From NCBI RefSeq assembly GCF_016583745.1, contig NZ_NRRQ01000015.1, positions 1 to 64,000 of the forward strand: a DNA stretch of 64,000 nt. Reading direction: 5' to 3'. Numbering within the stretch: position 1 is the stretch's first letter; every line of letters begins with the position of its first letter. Under the pieces are notes generated by a model that searched no databases, was not told the origin of the DNA, and saw only the letters and a program-made list of their open reading frames with translations. Below are positions 44,714-55,635 of this stretch, one piece after another. Made by a program: the position numbers and the translations under genes. The stretch comes from Chromatium okenii (GTDB lineage Bacteria > Pseudomonadota > Gammaproteobacteria > Chromatiales > Chromatiaceae).

Positions 44714-45745
44714 ATGCCGCGAAATCGTCCAATGGTAACGCGAAGCCTGCTTGAAATCCCGCCCGCCCCGCCTTTGGTAAAGGGAAATGGGGGAGATTCG
44801 GCCATCACCGCAGTCACTGAACTGCTCGCTGCGTTGGAACTCAAACCCGCCGATATTCCCGATCTTGATCCCGATCCCAGCCCGTTTTGCCTGTTGGTAC
44901 CGCGTGAGTTTGTCGCCCTGATGCAGCCGGGCAACCCGCACGATCCGCTGCTGCGCCAAATCCTGCCGCTGCGCAGTGAAGAACGGCGCGTCGCCGGTTA
45001 CGTCACCGATCCGGTCAACGACACCGCCGCGCTTCACGCGCCGGGGCTGTTGCACAAATACAACGGACGCGCCCTGCTGCTGACGACGGCGGCCTGTGCG
45101 CTGCATTGCCGCTACTGTTTTCGCCGGCATTTGCAGCCCGCCACGCTCGGCATGTCCACCCGCCACCACGCGCTGGCCATCGCGCAGATCGCGCAAGATT
45201 CATCGTTGACCGAAGTCATTTTGAGCGGCGGCGAGCCGTTGCTGCTCGACGATGCGCAATTGGAAATACTGCTGGCGCAACTCGCCGCCATTCCGCATCT
45301 GCGCCGGGTGCGGATTCACACCCGCCTGCCGACGCTGCTGCCGACGCGGATCACGCCGCAACTGTGCGCAATGTTGAGCAATTCGCGCCTGACACCGGCG
45401 CTTGTGCTGCACGTCAATCACGCGCAGGAATTGGGCAGCGCCGCCGCCGCCGCGCTCCAAAAGTTGCGGCACGCAGGAATCGCCGTCTTCAATCAAAGCG
45501 TCTTGCTGCGCGGAGTGAATGATGATTGCGCAGTGCTGGCACAATTGAGTGAACGATTATTTGAATGCGGCGCGGTGCCGTATTACCTGCACCAACTTGA
45601 TCCGGTTGCTGGCGCAGCGCATTTTCAAGTCAGCGACGTGACCGCCCGACAATTATTAGAACGACTCCGCGCCCAATTGCCGGGGTATTTAGTACCGCGA
45701 TTGGTGCGCGAAATTCCTGGCGCTGCCGCAAAATATCCGCTGTAA
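44714..45745 (+). CDS. epmB: EF-P post-translational lysine 2,3-aminomutase EpmB
   Basis: 343 aa from the ATG at 44714 (an ATG at 44696 overlaps the efp start). It has the radical SAM motif CALHCRYC, the [11 protein letters not shown] block and the LH-rich lysine 2,3-aminomutase C-terminus. It makes (R)-beta-lysine for EpmA. Near the N-terminus the segment [13 protein letters not shown] is encoded by a palindromic repeat and separates the start from the conserved ELLAALEL helix. No good ribosome site is seen. Confidence 0.92.
   Translation: MPRNRPMVTRSLLEIPPAPPLVKGNGGDSAITAVTELLAALELKPADIPDLDPDPSPFCLLVPREFVALMQPGNPHDPLLRQILPLRSEERRVAGYVTDPVNDTAALHAPGLLHKYNGRALLLTTAACALHCRYCFRRHLQPATLGMSTRHHALAIAQIAQDSSLTEVILSGGEPLLLDDAQLEILLAQLAAIPHLRRVRIHTRLPTLLPTRITPQLCAMLSNSRLTPALVLHVNHAQELGSAAAAALQKLRHAGIAVFNQSVLLRGVNDDCAVLAQLSERLFECGAVPYYLHQLDPVAGAAHFQVSDVTARQLLERLRAQLPGYLVPRLVREIPGAAAKYPL
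44755..44798 (+). repeat. C/G-rich palindromic repeat in the epmB 5' coding region
   Basis: AATCCCGCCC...GCCTTTGG-TAAAGGG...GGGGGAGATT forms an outer AATC/GATT and an inner CCTTT/AAAGG palindrome. It is the same design as the elements at 29148-29313, 55570-55635 and 58929-58957. It is translated in frame. Confidence 0.6.
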
Positions 45746-45845
45746 ATTAGCAGCGCACAACAAAAACAACGCAGTAAAATAATCCGTTTTTTAAGTGTTA
45801 CGCTCATCCCATTCACAACAGTATCAATCGTTTTGGAGGTGAATT

Positions 45846-46451
45846 ATGGCTGTTGCTTTGAAAAAAGGTGCAAATCTATCCCTGTCAAAAACAGACCCCA
45901 GTCTGCGGCAGATTTTAGTTGGTTTGGGCTGGTCAGCGCGAGCAACGGATGGCGATGATTTTGATCTTGATGCCAGCGCCTTTTTATTGACAAATACCGG
46001 TAAAGTTCGCGGCGATGGAGATTTTGTGTTTTATAACCAACTCACTTCATCTTGTGGCGCAGTCGAACACACCGGCGATAATCGCACGGGTGCGGGAGAA
46101 GGTGATGATGAAGCAATTAAAATTGATCTCGAACGCATCGCCGACGATATTGCTCGCATCGTGATTTGCGTCACTATTTATGATGCTGAACAGCGTTACC
46201 AGAGTTTTGGTCAAGTCTCGGATGCGTTTATTCGCATCGTCAATCTCAACTTACTTGACGCGCAAGGGCAGCCACGCCCAGAGGCTGAAGTTGCACGCTT
46301 TGATTTATCTGAAGATTACGGCACTGAAACCGCCATGATTTTTGGTGAAGTCTATCGGCATCGCGGTGATTGGAAATTCAAAGCAGTTGGTCAGGGATTT
46401 AAAGATGGTTTAGAAGCGTTATGCCGTCAATTTGGCGTGGCAGTTGTTTGA
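45846..46451 (+). CDS. terD: TerD-family protein (first copy)
   Basis: 201 aa single TerD domain starting [15 protein letters not shown], with GLGW and the calcium-site residues [11 protein letters not shown] and [15 protein letters not shown] perfect GGAGGTGA ribosome site lies 5 nt before ATG. TerD proteins bind calcium and belong to tellurite/stress/phage-resistance Ter systems. First gene of a seven-gene rightward operon. Confidence 0.95.
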   Translation: MAVALKKGANLSLSKTDPSLRQILVGLGWSARATDGDDFDLDASAFLLTNTGKVRGDGDFVFYNQLTSSCGAVEHTGDNRTGAGEGDDEAIKIDLERIADDIARIVICVTIYDAEQRYQSFGQVSDAFIRIVNLNLLDAQGQPRPEAEVARFDLSEDYGTETAMIFGEVYRHRGDWKFKAVGQGFKDGLEALCRQFGVAVV

Positions 46452-46493
46452 CGTGCGCAACAGCGAGATCAATAACCAGTTGAGGAGTAAATA

Positions 46494-47132
46494 ATGCGCA
46501 GATTGCCCGTGTATTTAGTGCTCGACACCTCTGGCTCCATGAGTGGTGAACCGATTGAAGCCGTCAAAAATGGTGTTCAGCTTTTAGTATCAACCTTGCG
46601 TCAAGACCCTTACGCACTCGAAACCGCGTTTTTATCCGTGATTACTTTTGATAGCAACGCTCGCCAAGTGATGCCACTGAGTGAATTGGCCACTTTTCAA
46701 ACGCCCAATTTAGTCGCTACCGGGGTCACTGCATTTGGCGCGGCGCTGGCATTATTAGCGGAACGGATTGAAGCGGAAGTTGCAAAAACTACCGCTGATG
46801 CCAAAGGCGACTGGAAACCGTTGATATTTATGATGACTGACGGTTCACCAACGGATGATTGGCGGCGTGGTTTAGACGCATTAAAAAAAGTACGCACCGG
46901 GATGATGATTGCCTGCGCCGCTGGGCAAAGTGCGGAAACCACGATCTTAAAACAGATCACCGAAATTGTGGTCGCACTCGACACCGCTGATGCCAATACA
47001 ATTAAGGCGTTTTTCAAATGGGTGTCTGCGTCAGTATCGACCGGCAGCCAAAAAGTCGATCAGGCGCGTAAAGAAGTCACCGGTTTGGATGATTTACCGC
47101 CGCCACCACCGGAAGTGAATTTAGTTCTTTGA
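46494..47132 (+). CDS. terY: TerY-like VWA protein (first copy)
   Basis: 212 aa VWA domain. MIDAS motif DTSGSM near the N-terminus, Thr in the TGVTAFGAAL loop, and TDGSPTDDW. It ends in a Pro-rich PPPPPEVNLVL tail shared with the second copy. TerY proteins are thought to be metal-dependent scaffold/partner proteins of TerD and of the associated kinase and phosphatase. Tightly linked to the next terD gene. Confidence 0.92.
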   Translation: MRRLPVYLVLDTSGSMSGEPIEAVKNGVQLLVSTLRQDPYALETAFLSVITFDSNARQVMPLSELATFQTPNLVATGVTAFGAALALLAERIEAEVAKTTADAKGDWKPLIFMMTDGSPTDDWRRGLDALKKVRTGMMIACAAGQSAETTILKQITEIVVALDTADANTIKAFFKWVSASVSTGSQKVDQARKEVTGLDDLPPPPPEVNLVL

Positions 47133-47142
47133 GGTTTTCATC

Positions 47143-47784
47143 ATGGGAATTTCACTGCAAAAAGGTCAAGGCATAAGCCTTAAAAAGAGCGAGCATGATC
47201 TTTCAAAAGTCACCATTGGTTTAGGTTGGGATATTCATTCAGCCAAACCCGGTTTATTTGCGGGATTGCTGGGTAAACCACCACCAGATTATGATTTAGA
47301 TGTTGCGGCTTTTCTCTGTGAAGCCGATGGCAAGGTGCATAATCTGGGTCACGACACCAACGGCAAAGCCACCTTGATTGATAGCGATGTGATCTTTTTT
47401 AATAATTTATCTCATCGCTCTGGCTGTTTATGGCTGACCGGCGATAACCGTACCGGCTCAGGCACTGGTGACGATGAACAAATCATCGTGAAACTCAACG
47501 ATTTACCGGTGCAATATACGAAAGTGGTTTTTGTCGTGCAGATTTATCAAGGCATTAAAAACAATCAAAGTTTTGCCAACGTGAATAATGCGTTTATTCG
47601 CGCAGTGGATGCACGCGGACAAGAAATGGTGCGCTTTGATTTGTCGGGCGGTGCCTATAACGACACCTGTCGTTCCTTGCTCTTTGCTGAATTGATACGC
47701 GAATCTAGCGGCTGGATATTTAAGGCAATTGGCACTGCTTCGGCATCAGATAACTTCGTGGATTGGCTGAAACAATACGTTTAA
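47143..47784 (+). CDS. terD: TerD-family protein (second copy)
   Basis: 213 aa TerD domain: GISLQKGQGISLKK, GLGWDIHS, DYDLDVAAFL and TGDNRTGSGTGDDE. It is only moderately similar to the first copy, so the duplication is not recent. Starts 10 bp after terY-1. Confidence 0.94.
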   Translation: MGISLQKGQGISLKKSEHDLSKVTIGLGWDIHSAKPGLFAGLLGKPPPDYDLDVAAFLCEADGKVHNLGHDTNGKATLIDSDVIFFNNLSHRSGCLWLTGDNRTGSGTGDDEQIIVKLNDLPVQYTKVVFVVQIYQGIKNNQSFANVNNAFIRAVDARGQEMVRFDLSGGAYNDTCRSLLFAELIRESSGWIFKAIGTASASDNFVDWLKQYV

Positions 47785-47816
47785 GCTGTCATCATTTTCA
47801 CTTTCGGGGCATTCAC

Positions 47817-48458
47817 ATGAGCTTGCGCCGCCTTCCGGTTTACATTTTGCTTGACACTTCTGGCTCAATGCGGGGTGAGCCAATTTATTCCGTTAATGTT
47901 GGTTTGCAAGCCATGTTGAGTGCCTTGCGGCAAGACCCCTATGCGTTAGAAAGCGTCCATTTATCAATCATCACCTTTGATATTGCAGCGCGTGAATATC
48001 TACCACTCACGCCGTTAGCCGATGTGCAAATTGATGAGATTCAGGTTCCCGATGCTGGTGCAACTTTTTTAGGTGCCGCGCTGGAATTGTTAATTGCGTG
48101 TTTAGATCGAGATGTGAAAAAAAGCACAGCAGACACCAAAGGTGATTGGCGTCCGTTGTTATTTATAATGACCGATGGCAGCCCGTCTGATTTACATGCG
48201 TTTCGCCAAGCGATTCCTGCATTAAAACGGCGCAATTTAGCATCAATTGTCGCTTGTGCGGCTGGCCCTAAAGCCAAGGAAGAAGCGTTGCGCGAATTAA
48301 CGGATCGCGTGGTTATGCTTGATACAATGGATGCCGCTACCTTTTCCGGGTTTTTCAAATGGGTATCGGCAAGCGTGGCGGCGGGATCAAGCAGCGCCGG
48401 AATCAATGATGCAGTGACGTTACCGCCGCCACCGCCCGAAGTGCAGTTAGTCCTTTAG
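47817..48458 (+). CDS. terY: TerY-like VWA protein (second copy)
   Basis: 213 aa from the ATG at 47817. VWA MIDAS DTSGSMRG, the AGATFLGAALELL loop, TDGSPSD and the same Pro-rich PPPPPEVQLVL end as the first copy. Probable paralogue from duplication of a terD-terY pair. An ATG at 47763 would overlap terD-2 and is less likely. Confidence 0.9.
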   Translation: MSLRRLPVYILLDTSGSMRGEPIYSVNVGLQAMLSALRQDPYALESVHLSIITFDIAAREYLPLTPLADVQIDEIQVPDAGATFLGAALELLIACLDRDVKKSTADTKGDWRPLLFIMTDGSPSDLHAFRQAIPALKRRNLASIVACAAGPKAKEEALRELTDRVVMLDTMDAATFSGFFKWVSASVAAGSSSAGINDAVTLPPPPPEVQLVL

Positions 48459-48542
48459 ACGTAGCTGCAATAGCATTGCATCTATTGATCAATGCGTGAT
48501 GTGAAGTAAACAATTGATCTTGTTTTTTATTCGGAGCAACCA

Positions 48543-49595
48543 ATGCGTAGACTTCCCGTGTTTTTTGTTTTGGACTGTTCAGAATCAATGGTTGGTGATT
48601 CATTAAAACAAATGGAAGAAGGAATGCAGGCGATTGTGCGCACGCTGCGCACTGATCCTCATGCGCTGGAAACGGTTTATCTTGCCGTGATTGCTTTTGC
48701 GGGATTGGCTAAAACGATTGTACCGCTCATTGAAGTGTTTTCGTTTTATCCACCGAAATTACCGCTGGGCAGCGGCACCAGTTTGGGTGCGGCGTTGATG
48801 GTGTTAATGAATGAAATGGATCGCGCTGTTGTGAAAACCACGCCAGAGCAAAAAGGCGATTGGAAACCATTGGTATATTTATTTACTGATGGTCATCCAA
48901 CTGATGATCCCGGTCCGATGATTGCGCGATGGAATGCGCACTATTCCCGCCGCGCCACACTGATTGCAGTTGGTTTAGGGCGTGATGTTGATTTTTCGAT
49001 ATTGCGGCAATTGACCGAGCATGTGATTCAATTTAAGCCCAATCAAACTGGTGATTTTACGCACTTTATCAATTGGATTAGCGCCTCAGTTGTCGCGCAA
49101 AGTAAAAGCGTTGGCGAGGGAGTGGAAAAGGATTCATTGCCAGCACTTGATTTGTCATTTATGCAGTTGATTAAAACGCCGCCGCCCAATCTTGCCGATA
49201 GCAGTTGCGTGACGTTAGTCGGGCGTTGTCAGAACACGCGCAAACCGTATTTGATTAAATATGAAAGCGAGTTACACAATCTCGCTAATCTGGATTTTAA
49301 GATCGCCGTGCCGATGTATCGTTTAACCGGCTGTTATCCGCTCAGTGAGGATTATTTTGAGTGGTCAGATGGCTGTGCGGTTGAATTGAAAGTGAATACC
49401 GCCAATTTATTAGGTGCGCCGGGCTGTCCCTATTGTGGCAATAGCATTGCTTTTGCAGTATGCGGCTGCGGCAAGCTCTTATGTATCAACGAACCGGGTG
49501 AGGCGATTTGTCCTTGGTGCAACGAAACAGTGAATTTTCAACCGCATTCTGGCAATGAACAACATGGCTTTGATGTTGGGCGGAGTCGGGGTTAA
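48543..49595 (+). CDS. VWA protein with C-terminal zinc-binding domain (TerY-C type)
   Basis: 350 aa. N-terminal VWA domain with MIDAS DCSESM and TDGHPTDD; C-terminal part (~residues 215-345) ends in a double zinc-ribbon-like set: CPYCGN, CGCGK, CINE, CPWC. This is the TerY-C type known next to a PP2C phosphatase and a kinase in the 'TerY-phosphorylation triad' described for Ter systems. GGAG ribosome site before the ATG. Confidence 0.88.
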   Translation: MRRLPVFFVLDCSESMVGDSLKQMEEGMQAIVRTLRTDPHALETVYLAVIAFAGLAKTIVPLIEVFSFYPPKLPLGSGTSLGAALMVLMNEMDRAVVKTTPEQKGDWKPLVYLFTDGHPTDDPGPMIARWNAHYSRRATLIAVGLGRDVDFSILRQLTEHVIQFKPNQTGDFTHFINWISASVVAQSKSVGEGVEKDSLPALDLSFMQLIKTPPPNLADSSCVTLVGRCQNTRKPYLIKYESELHNLANLDFKIAVPMYRLTGCYPLSEDYFEWSDGCAVELKVNTANLLGAPGCPYCGNSIAFAVCGCGKLLCINEPGEAICPWCNETVNFQPHSGNEQHGFDVGRSRG

Positions 49596-49600
49596 TCACC

Positions 49601-51148
49601 ATGAGTGCGCAGCGTTCGGAATTTAACCAAAAACAACGCCTTCAAATGATAGCAATGCTGCGAGGATTATTTGAAAATAATCCGCGTCCATTTTTTGATC
49701 GGCGCGGCTTTTCACCGGAAGCACTTGATGATTTTGTGAAACGCGAGGAAGTGCTGAATCAAACGTTTCAGTTTGTAACACAGTTAATGAACATTTGGAA
49801 AGCGCAATATCCCAATGATATTCCGCTTAAACCTCTGCCGCTTTCATCCAATTTGAATAAAACTATGCCGCAACCAATGACACCACCTATTCAGGAATCG
49901 GCAACCAGTGTTCAAGAAATTATTCCACCTGAGCCGGTAAAACTATCAAAACCGATTCCGCCGCGCTCGCCAACTGCGCCTGCGCCAACTGTGCGTTTTA
50001 CGCTGCCCAATGCCAAGGTCGGCGTGGCGTATCGCGCTCGCGTGGAGGGGCACACGGCTGAAGGCGCGGCGCAGGTTGTGGAGCTGCGGCTGCCGGACGA
50101 TCTCGGCCTCCACTTTGATGCCGAACGTGTTGAATTACATGGTATTCCGACGTTGGCGGGTGAGCATGTGTTGCGTGTGTTGTGGACGCTGGATCGCCGC
50201 GAACGCTATTCGAGCGACTGTATTTTGATCGTCAATCCCGATCCCAAAACGCTGTGGCAGGTGAAAGAACCCGCCGCCGATGCGCCTTATCCAAAAAATC
50301 ACGCTGTATATCAATTACTTACTGGCTTTGGCTTTCGTCTCGCTGCTGCGAGTCGGCGCGGGCGCTCGCACGAACACGCCGGAACCTTTCGTGATGATGA
50401 TTTTGTCATTGAATTGATTGATAAAACTGACTGGGCGCTGCTGCTCGTTGCTGACGGTGCGGGCAGCGCCAACTTTTCGCGGGAAGGCTCGCGGTTAGCG
50501 GTAATGACAGCGCGTGAGCAATTAACGCGAGAATTATCTGCAACTACCGGCGCAAAACTGATTGAAGCATTAAAGCATTGGGATCACGATTCTGATGCGA
50601 AACAAATGATTGGCAGCGAATGTCATTATTTATTTCATCGGGTCGCAACGCAAGTGGTGGAAGCAATTGAAAAAGAAGCGCAGCAACGGAATAGTGAAAG
50701 CCGCAATTATGCAACCACATTATTGGCAGCAATTGTAAATCGGCAGGGCAATGATACCTTTTTGGCGACCTTTTGGATGGGCGATGGCGCAATTGCTGCG
50801 TATGGGCCACGCGGCAAAGTGCGTTTAATGGGAACACCAGATGGCGGTGAATTTGCCGGACAAACGCGCTTTTTAGATCGCGCTGCATTAAATGATCACG
50901 GTTTTGCAAAACGCATCGGCATCGGACGTTTTGCAGATTTAACTGCAATTTTTTTAATGACTGATGGCGTTTCTGATCCGCGTTTTGAAACGGATCGCGG
51001 TTTAAGCGAAGCAACCAATTGGGATGCACTGTGGGATGAATTGCAACCCATTTTAACCAGCACCACTCCAGAGATCGCGTTATGTGATTGGCTGCATTTT
51101 TTCACTGCCGGACATCACGATGACCGGACTTTAGCCGTGCTGTGGTGA
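49601..51148 (+). CDS. PP2C-family protein phosphatase of the Ter triad
   Basis: 515 aa. Residues ~1-70 are helical; a Pro-rich linker and an Ig-like/cadherin-like domain follow (~residues 130-215, FTLPNAKVGVAYRA). The PP2C domain is C-terminal (~residues 240-515): VADGAGSANFSREGS, ATFWMGDGAIAAY, TDGVSDPRFE and HHDDRTLAVLW, with the metal-binding Asp residues present. It starts 5 bp after the TerY-C gene. Likely removes phosphate added by the next-door kinase. Confidence 0.87.
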   Translation: MSAQRSEFNQKQRLQMIAMLRGLFENNPRPFFDRRGFSPEALDDFVKREEVLNQTFQFVTQLMNIWKAQYPNDIPLKPLPLSSNLNKTMPQPMTPPIQESATSVQEIIPPEPVKLSKPIPPRSPTAPAPTVRFTLPNAKVGVAYRARVEGHTAEGAAQVVELRLPDDLGLHFDAERVELHGIPTLAGEHVLRVLWTLDRRERYSSDCILIVNPDPKTLWQVKEPAADAPYPKNHAVYQLLTGFGFRLAAASRRGRSHEHAGTFRDDDFVIELIDKTDWALLLVADGAGSANFSREGSRLAVMTAREQLTRELSATTGAKLIEALKHWDHDSDAKQMIGSECHYLFHRVATQVVEAIEKEAQQRNSESRNYATTLLAAIVNRQGNDTFLATFWMGDGAIAAYGPRGKVRLMGTPDGGEFAGQTRFLDRAALNDHGFAKRIGIGRFADLTAIFLMTDGVSDPRFETDRGLSEATNWDALWDELQPILTSTTPEIALCDWLHFFTAGHHDDRTLAVLW

Positions 51149-51160
51149 GTGATTACAGTT

Positions 51161-52660
51161 ATGTCAAAAATCATTACTTGCACTACCCGCGACGGTCAAT
51201 CCATCGCTTTTGTTGATGACATCATTGGCTCTGGTGCCATGAAAGATGTGTATTTTTCACCGGATCGTTCTTATGTCGTCGCGTTTTATAAAACGCCGCA
51301 GGATTATCAAGCGCAAGAACGTTTGCAAATGATTGTCGGCAAATACCGCGAGAGCATTTTTAATCAAATCGGTGGCGAGTATTGGCAGCATTTATTTTGC
51401 TGGCCGAGCGCGATGTTAGAATATGAAGGACGGCTAGGCTTGATTGCGCCGACGTATGCAGCGCATTTCTTTTTTGAGCATGGCTCAAAAAATAATGACA
51501 TGCTCAGTATTAAAGGCAAAGAAAAAGAAGGCAAATGGTTTGCGGCTGCCAATTTGCGCCAACGCTTTGTTGATCCGCGTGAGTTGGGCAATTGGCTGAA
51601 TCATTTGAAAGTTTGTTTATTACTAGCGCGAGCAGTGCGCCGGTTGCACATGGCGGGGCTGGCGCATTCCGATTTATCGTATAAAAACGTTTTGGTTGAT
51701 CCATCACGCGGTTTAGCTTGCGTGATTGATGTGGATGGATTGGTGGTGCCGGGTAAATATCCGCCCGATGTTGTTGGAACGCCGGATTTTATTGCGCCAG
51801 AAGTGGTGAGCACCAGTCATTTATTGAAAGACGATCCTTTGCGCAAATTGCCGCGCCGTGAAACGGATTTACACGCGCTGGCGGTGTTGATTTATATGTA
51901 TTTGCTCTATCGTCATCCGTTGCGCGGTAAAAAAGTGCATGATGTTTCTGATGAATTGCGCGATGAACAATTATCAATGGGTGAGCGGGCATTATTTGTT
52001 GAACATCCCACTGATGCCAGCAATCGTATTCACACCAAAACCGCAAAACCCACTGAATTGCCGTGGGCGGATACTGAAAAGCTGCCATATACGCTCACTG
52101 GCCCGTATTTATCGCCGCTCTTTCGCCAAGCATTGATTACTGGTTTACATGATCCCGCGCAGCGTCCATCGGCGAATGATTGGGAAACGGCGCTGGTAAA
52201 AACTGTTGATTTGATTCAACCCTGTCTCAATCCGCAATGTGCGCAACAATGGTATGTCTTTGATAATTCAACGCAGCCCTGTTGCCCATTTTGCGGGACG
52301 CCATTTCGTGGCAAATTGCCCATTCTCAATCTGTATTCTTCGCGCAAAGAGGGACAATTTCGTCCCGATAATCATCGCTTAATGGTGTGGACGGGACAGT
52401 CGTTATTTTGGTGGCATGTCAATACGCAAATCGCGCCGAATGAAAAGCTCACTGAAACAAAAAAACAGCGCGTTGGTTATTTTGTTTATCATGCTGAACG
52501 TTGGTGGCTGGTGAATGAACGATTGCCTGATTTGCTTGATGTCGCTACTAAAACGCCGATTCCCGTTGGCAGCAAATTAGAATTGAAAGACGGTCAGCAA
52601 ATTTTATTAGCCAAAGGCGACGGCGGGCGGCTGGTGGTCGTGCAAATGGTTGAATCTTAA
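51161..52660 (+). CDS. Protein kinase-like protein of the Ter triad with C-terminal zinc ribbon
   Basis: 499 aa from the ATG at 51161 (a GTG at 51149 is possible). Kinase-like N-terminal half: GSGAMKDVY glycine loop, VVAFYK with the candidate ATP Lys, and catalytic loop HSDLSYKNVLVD. The DFG position reads DVDG, and an APE-like IAPEVV follows. The HxD...N residues are intact, so activity is plausible. A CxxxxC...CPFCG zinc ribbon (~residues 365-400) and an FHA/SH3-sized beta domain follow. Last gene of the Ter operon. Confidence 0.85.
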   Translation: MSKIITCTTRDGQSIAFVDDIIGSGAMKDVYFSPDRSYVVAFYKTPQDYQAQERLQMIVGKYRESIFNQIGGEYWQHLFCWPSAMLEYEGRLGLIAPTYAAHFFFEHGSKNNDMLSIKGKEKEGKWFAAANLRQRFVDPRELGNWLNHLKVCLLLARAVRRLHMAGLAHSDLSYKNVLVDPSRGLACVIDVDGLVVPGKYPPDVVGTPDFIAPEVVSTSHLLKDDPLRKLPRRETDLHALAVLIYMYLLYRHPLRGKKVHDVSDELRDEQLSMGERALFVEHPTDASNRIHTKTAKPTELPWADTEKLPYTLTGPYLSPLFRQALITGLHDPAQRPSANDWETALVKTVDLIQPCLNPQCAQQWYVFDNSTQPCCPFCGTPFRGKLPILNLYSSRKEGQFRPDNHRLMVWTGQSLFWWHVNTQIAPNEKLTETKKQRVGYFVYHAERWWLVNERLPDLLDVATKTPIPVGSKLELKDGQQILLAKGDGGRLVVVQMVES

Positions 52661-52738
52661 CCCTACGCAACTGCGTTATTAACACCGCAGCGGTTTTTTA
52701 CAAGGAACCGCTATTAAAAAAATAGGAGCAAGACTTGA

Positions 52739-55570
52739 GTGACTGATTACAAACACACGTTAAATCTTCCGCAGACTGGTTTTGCGATGAAAGCCAATCT
52801 CGCTACGCGTGAGCCAGAAATGCTGAAGCGTTGGGAAGCGATGGAGATTTATGCCCGGATTCGCGCCGCTCGCGCTGGTGCGCCAACATTTATTCTGCAC
52901 GATGGCCCGCCGTATGCAAATGGCGAGATTCACATTGGTCATGCCGTGAATAAAGTTTTGAAAGACATCATTATTAAAGCGCACACGCTGGACGGAATGA
53001 ATGCGCCTTATATTCCGGGCTGGGATTGTCATGGGCTGCCGATTGAATTGCAGGTTGAAAAAAAGAAAGGCAAACCCGGTCATAAAATTACTGCGGCTGA
53101 ATTCCGCGTGGCTTGCCGCGAATATGCCGCCGCGCAGGTGGACGGGCAGCGCCGCGATTTTAAGCGCCTCGGCGTGCTCGGTGACTGGGAAAAGCCTTAT
53201 TTGACAATGGATTATGCGTTTGAGGCGGAGACCATCCGCGCTCTGGGTCAGATCATCGCCAACGGGCATTTGCAGCAAGGCGAGAAGCCGGTGCATTGGT
53301 GCATTGATTGCGGGTCGGCGCTGGCGGAAGCCGAGGTGGAATATGCGGATAAACAATCACTTGCGATTGATGTGCGCTTTCCGGTGGTCGATCCGACTGC
53401 GTTTGCAGCTTGCGCGAGCACCAGCCCGACTGGTTGCGGCAGCGGCGCGATGTCGGTGGTGATTTGGACGACGACGCCTTGGACTTTACCAGCAAATCAA
53501 GCAGTTGCGTTCAATGCCGAGCTAGATTATGTGATTGTGGAGGCGCAGACCGCGCACGGCACCGAGCGCCTGATTCTCGCCGAAGGGCTGTTGAAAGATG
53601 CGATGGATCGTTGGCAAATCACGAATTACCGCGTGGTGGGCGACGGGCGCGGGCGCGATTTCGAGGGGCAGCAGCTCAAACATCCGTTTTATAACCGCGC
53701 TGTGCCGATCATTCTCGGCGAACACGTCACGCTGGAAGCGGGCACCGGGGCGGTTCATACCGCGCCCGGGCACGGTTTGGATGACTATCTCGTGGGACTG
53801 CGCTACGGGTTGGCGGTCGATAATCCGGTCGGTGGCGACGGGCGGTTTTTGCCAGATACGCCGTTATTTGCCGGTGAAAACGTGTTTCAAGCCAATGCGC
53901 ATGTGGTCGAAGTATTAAAAACGCACGGCGCGTTATTATTGGAAACGCGCTTGACGCATAGTTATCCGCATTGCTGGCGGCATAAAACGCCAATTATTTT
54001 CCGCGCAACTCCGCAATGGTTTATTAGCATGGAACAAGCGGGATTGCGTGAGACGGCATTAAATGAAATTGGCAACGTGAATTGGTTGCCGGAATGGGGA
54101 CAAAGCCGCATTGAAGGTATGGTGCGCGGGCGTCCAGATTGGTGTATTTCGCGCCAACGTACTTGGGGCGTGCCGATTCCGTTATTCATTCATAAAGCCA
54201 CTGGTGAACGGCATCCGCGCACGGCTGAATTATTGGAATTGGTGGCGAAACGGGTTGAAAAACACGGGATTGAAGCGTGGTTTGAATTGCATCCGCGTGA
54301 TTTATTGGGTGATGAAGAAGGCGCACAATATGCGAAAATCACCGATACGTTGGATGTGTGGTTTGATTCCGGTGTAACTCATGCTTGCGTATTAAATCAG
54401 CGCGATGGTTTACACGCACCCGCCGATTTATATTTAGAAGGTTCCGATCAACATCGCGGTTGGTTTCAATCGTCGTTAATGACTTCGGTCGCCATGCACG
54501 GCTGCGCTCCCTATCGCCAAGTATTAACGCACGGTTTTACCGTCGATGCGAAAGGCGAAAAGATGTCCAAATCGAAGGGCAATGTCGTCAGTCCGCAAAC
54601 GGTAATGAAAACGCTAGGCGCGGATATTATTCGCTTGTGGGTTGCAGCAACCGATTATCGCAGCGAGATGAATGTCAGTGATGAGATTTTGAATCGCACT
54701 GCGGATGCGTATCGGCGTTTGCGCAATACTGCCCGTTTTTTACTCGCCAATCTCAACGGCTTTGATCCCGCAATTCATGTGGTTGCCCCAGAAGATATGC
54801 TGGCGCTGGATCGCTGGATTGTGGATCGCGCCGCGCAATTGCAGACTGATATTATTGCCGCTTATCAGGATTATCAGTTCCATTTAGTTGTGCAAAAGGT
54901 GCAGCAATTTTGCGTGGTTGATTTAGGCGGTTTTTATCTTGATGTGATTAAAGATCGTCAATATACCACGCCAACCGATAGCCGCGCTCGGCGCTCGTGC
55001 CAAACGGCAATGTTTCATTTAATTGAAGCAATGAGTCGCTGGCTGGCACCGATTTTGAGTTTCACCGCCGATGAAATGTGGCGCGAGATTCCCGGTCAAC
55101 GCGATGACACGATTTTTACTGCCGTTTGGTATAACCAATTATTTACGCTCACTGCCAACGATCCGCTTGATCGTGACTGTTGGGAACAGGTGATTGCAGT
55201 ACGCGCTGCGATTGGGCCGGCATTAGAATCTGCACGAAAGGCGGGAGAAATTGGTTCGGCGTTAGATGCGGAAATCACGTTGTATTGCAGTGATGCTGTG
55301 CTGGCGCAATTAAAACAACTCGGCGCTGAATTACGTTTTGCATTGATTGTGTCTGAAGTGAAATTGCTGCCGTTAAGCGAACGGACAGCAGAAGCCAACG
55401 CGACTGATTTAGACGGACTAGCGGTGCGCGTTTTGGCATCTGTTTATCCCAAATGCGTGCGCTGTTGGCATCATCGCGCTGATGTCGGTCAGCATTCGGA
55501 ACATCCCGAATTGTGCGGGCGCTGCGTGGATAATGTGACTGGTGCGGGTGAATTGCGCCGTTTTGCGTAA
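52739..55570 (+). CDS. ileS: Isoleucyl-tRNA synthetase
   Basis: 943 aa, GTG start with AGGAG 11 nt upstream. HIGH motif ([11 protein letters not shown]), editing CP1 domain ([12 protein letters not shown]), KMSKS ([10 protein letters not shown]) and the C-terminal zinc module CVRCWHH/CGRCV. lspA, the usual downstream partner, is absent; a terminator and hicB follow instead. Confidence 0.98.
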   Translation: MTDYKHTLNLPQTGFAMKANLATREPEMLKRWEAMEIYARIRAARAGAPTFILHDGPPYANGEIHIGHAVNKVLKDIIIKAHTLDGMNAPYIPGWDCHGLPIELQVEKKKGKPGHKITAAEFRVACREYAAAQVDGQRRDFKRLGVLGDWEKPYLTMDYAFEAETIRALGQIIANGHLQQGEKPVHWCIDCGSALAEAEVEYADKQSLAIDVRFPVVDPTAFAACASTSPTGCGSGAMSVVIWTTTPWTLPANQAVAFNAELDYVIVEAQTAHGTERLILAEGLLKDAMDRWQITNYRVVGDGRGRDFEGQQLKHPFYNRAVPIILGEHVTLEAGTGAVHTAPGHGLDDYLVGLRYGLAVDNPVGGDGRFLPDTPLFAGENVFQANAHVVEVLKTHGALLLETRLTHSYPHCWRHKTPIIFRATPQWFISMEQAGLRETALNEIGNVNWLPEWGQSRIEGMVRGRPDWCISRQRTWGVPIPLFIHKATGERHPRTAELLELVAKRVEKHGIEAWFELHPRDLLGDEEGAQYAKITDTLDVWFDSGVTHACVLNQRDGLHAPADLYLEGSDQHRGWFQSSLMTSVAMHGCAPYRQVLTHGFTVDAKGEKMSKSKGNVVSPQTVMKTLGADIIRLWVAATDYRSEMNVSDEILNRTADAYRRLRNTARFLLANLNGFDPAIHVVAPEDMLALDRWIVDRAAQLQTDIIAAYQDYQFHLVVQKVQQFCVVDLGGFYLDVIKDRQYTTPTDSRARRSCQTAMFHLIEAMSRWLAPILSFTADEMWREIPGQRDDTIFTAVWYNQLFTLTANDPLDRDCWEQVIAVRAAIGPALESARKAGEIGSALDAEITLYCSDAVLAQLKQLGAELRFALIVSEVKLLPLSERTAEANATDLDGLAVRVLASVYPKCVRCWHHRADVGQHSEHPELCGRCVDNVTGAGELRRFA

Positions 55571-55635
55571 ATCCCCCAACCCCTCTTTTTCAAAGGGGGG
55601 CTTTTTGCGCGTTCCTTTTTCAAAGGGGAATTTTT
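55570..55635 (+). repeat. C/G-rich palindromic repeat after ileS
   Basis: CCCCTCTTTTTCAAAGGGGGG plus a second half-copy (TTCCTTTTTCAAAGGGGAA), each followed by T5. Same family as the repeats at 29148, 44755 and 58929. Here the copies could act as transcription terminators. Confidence 0.75.
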
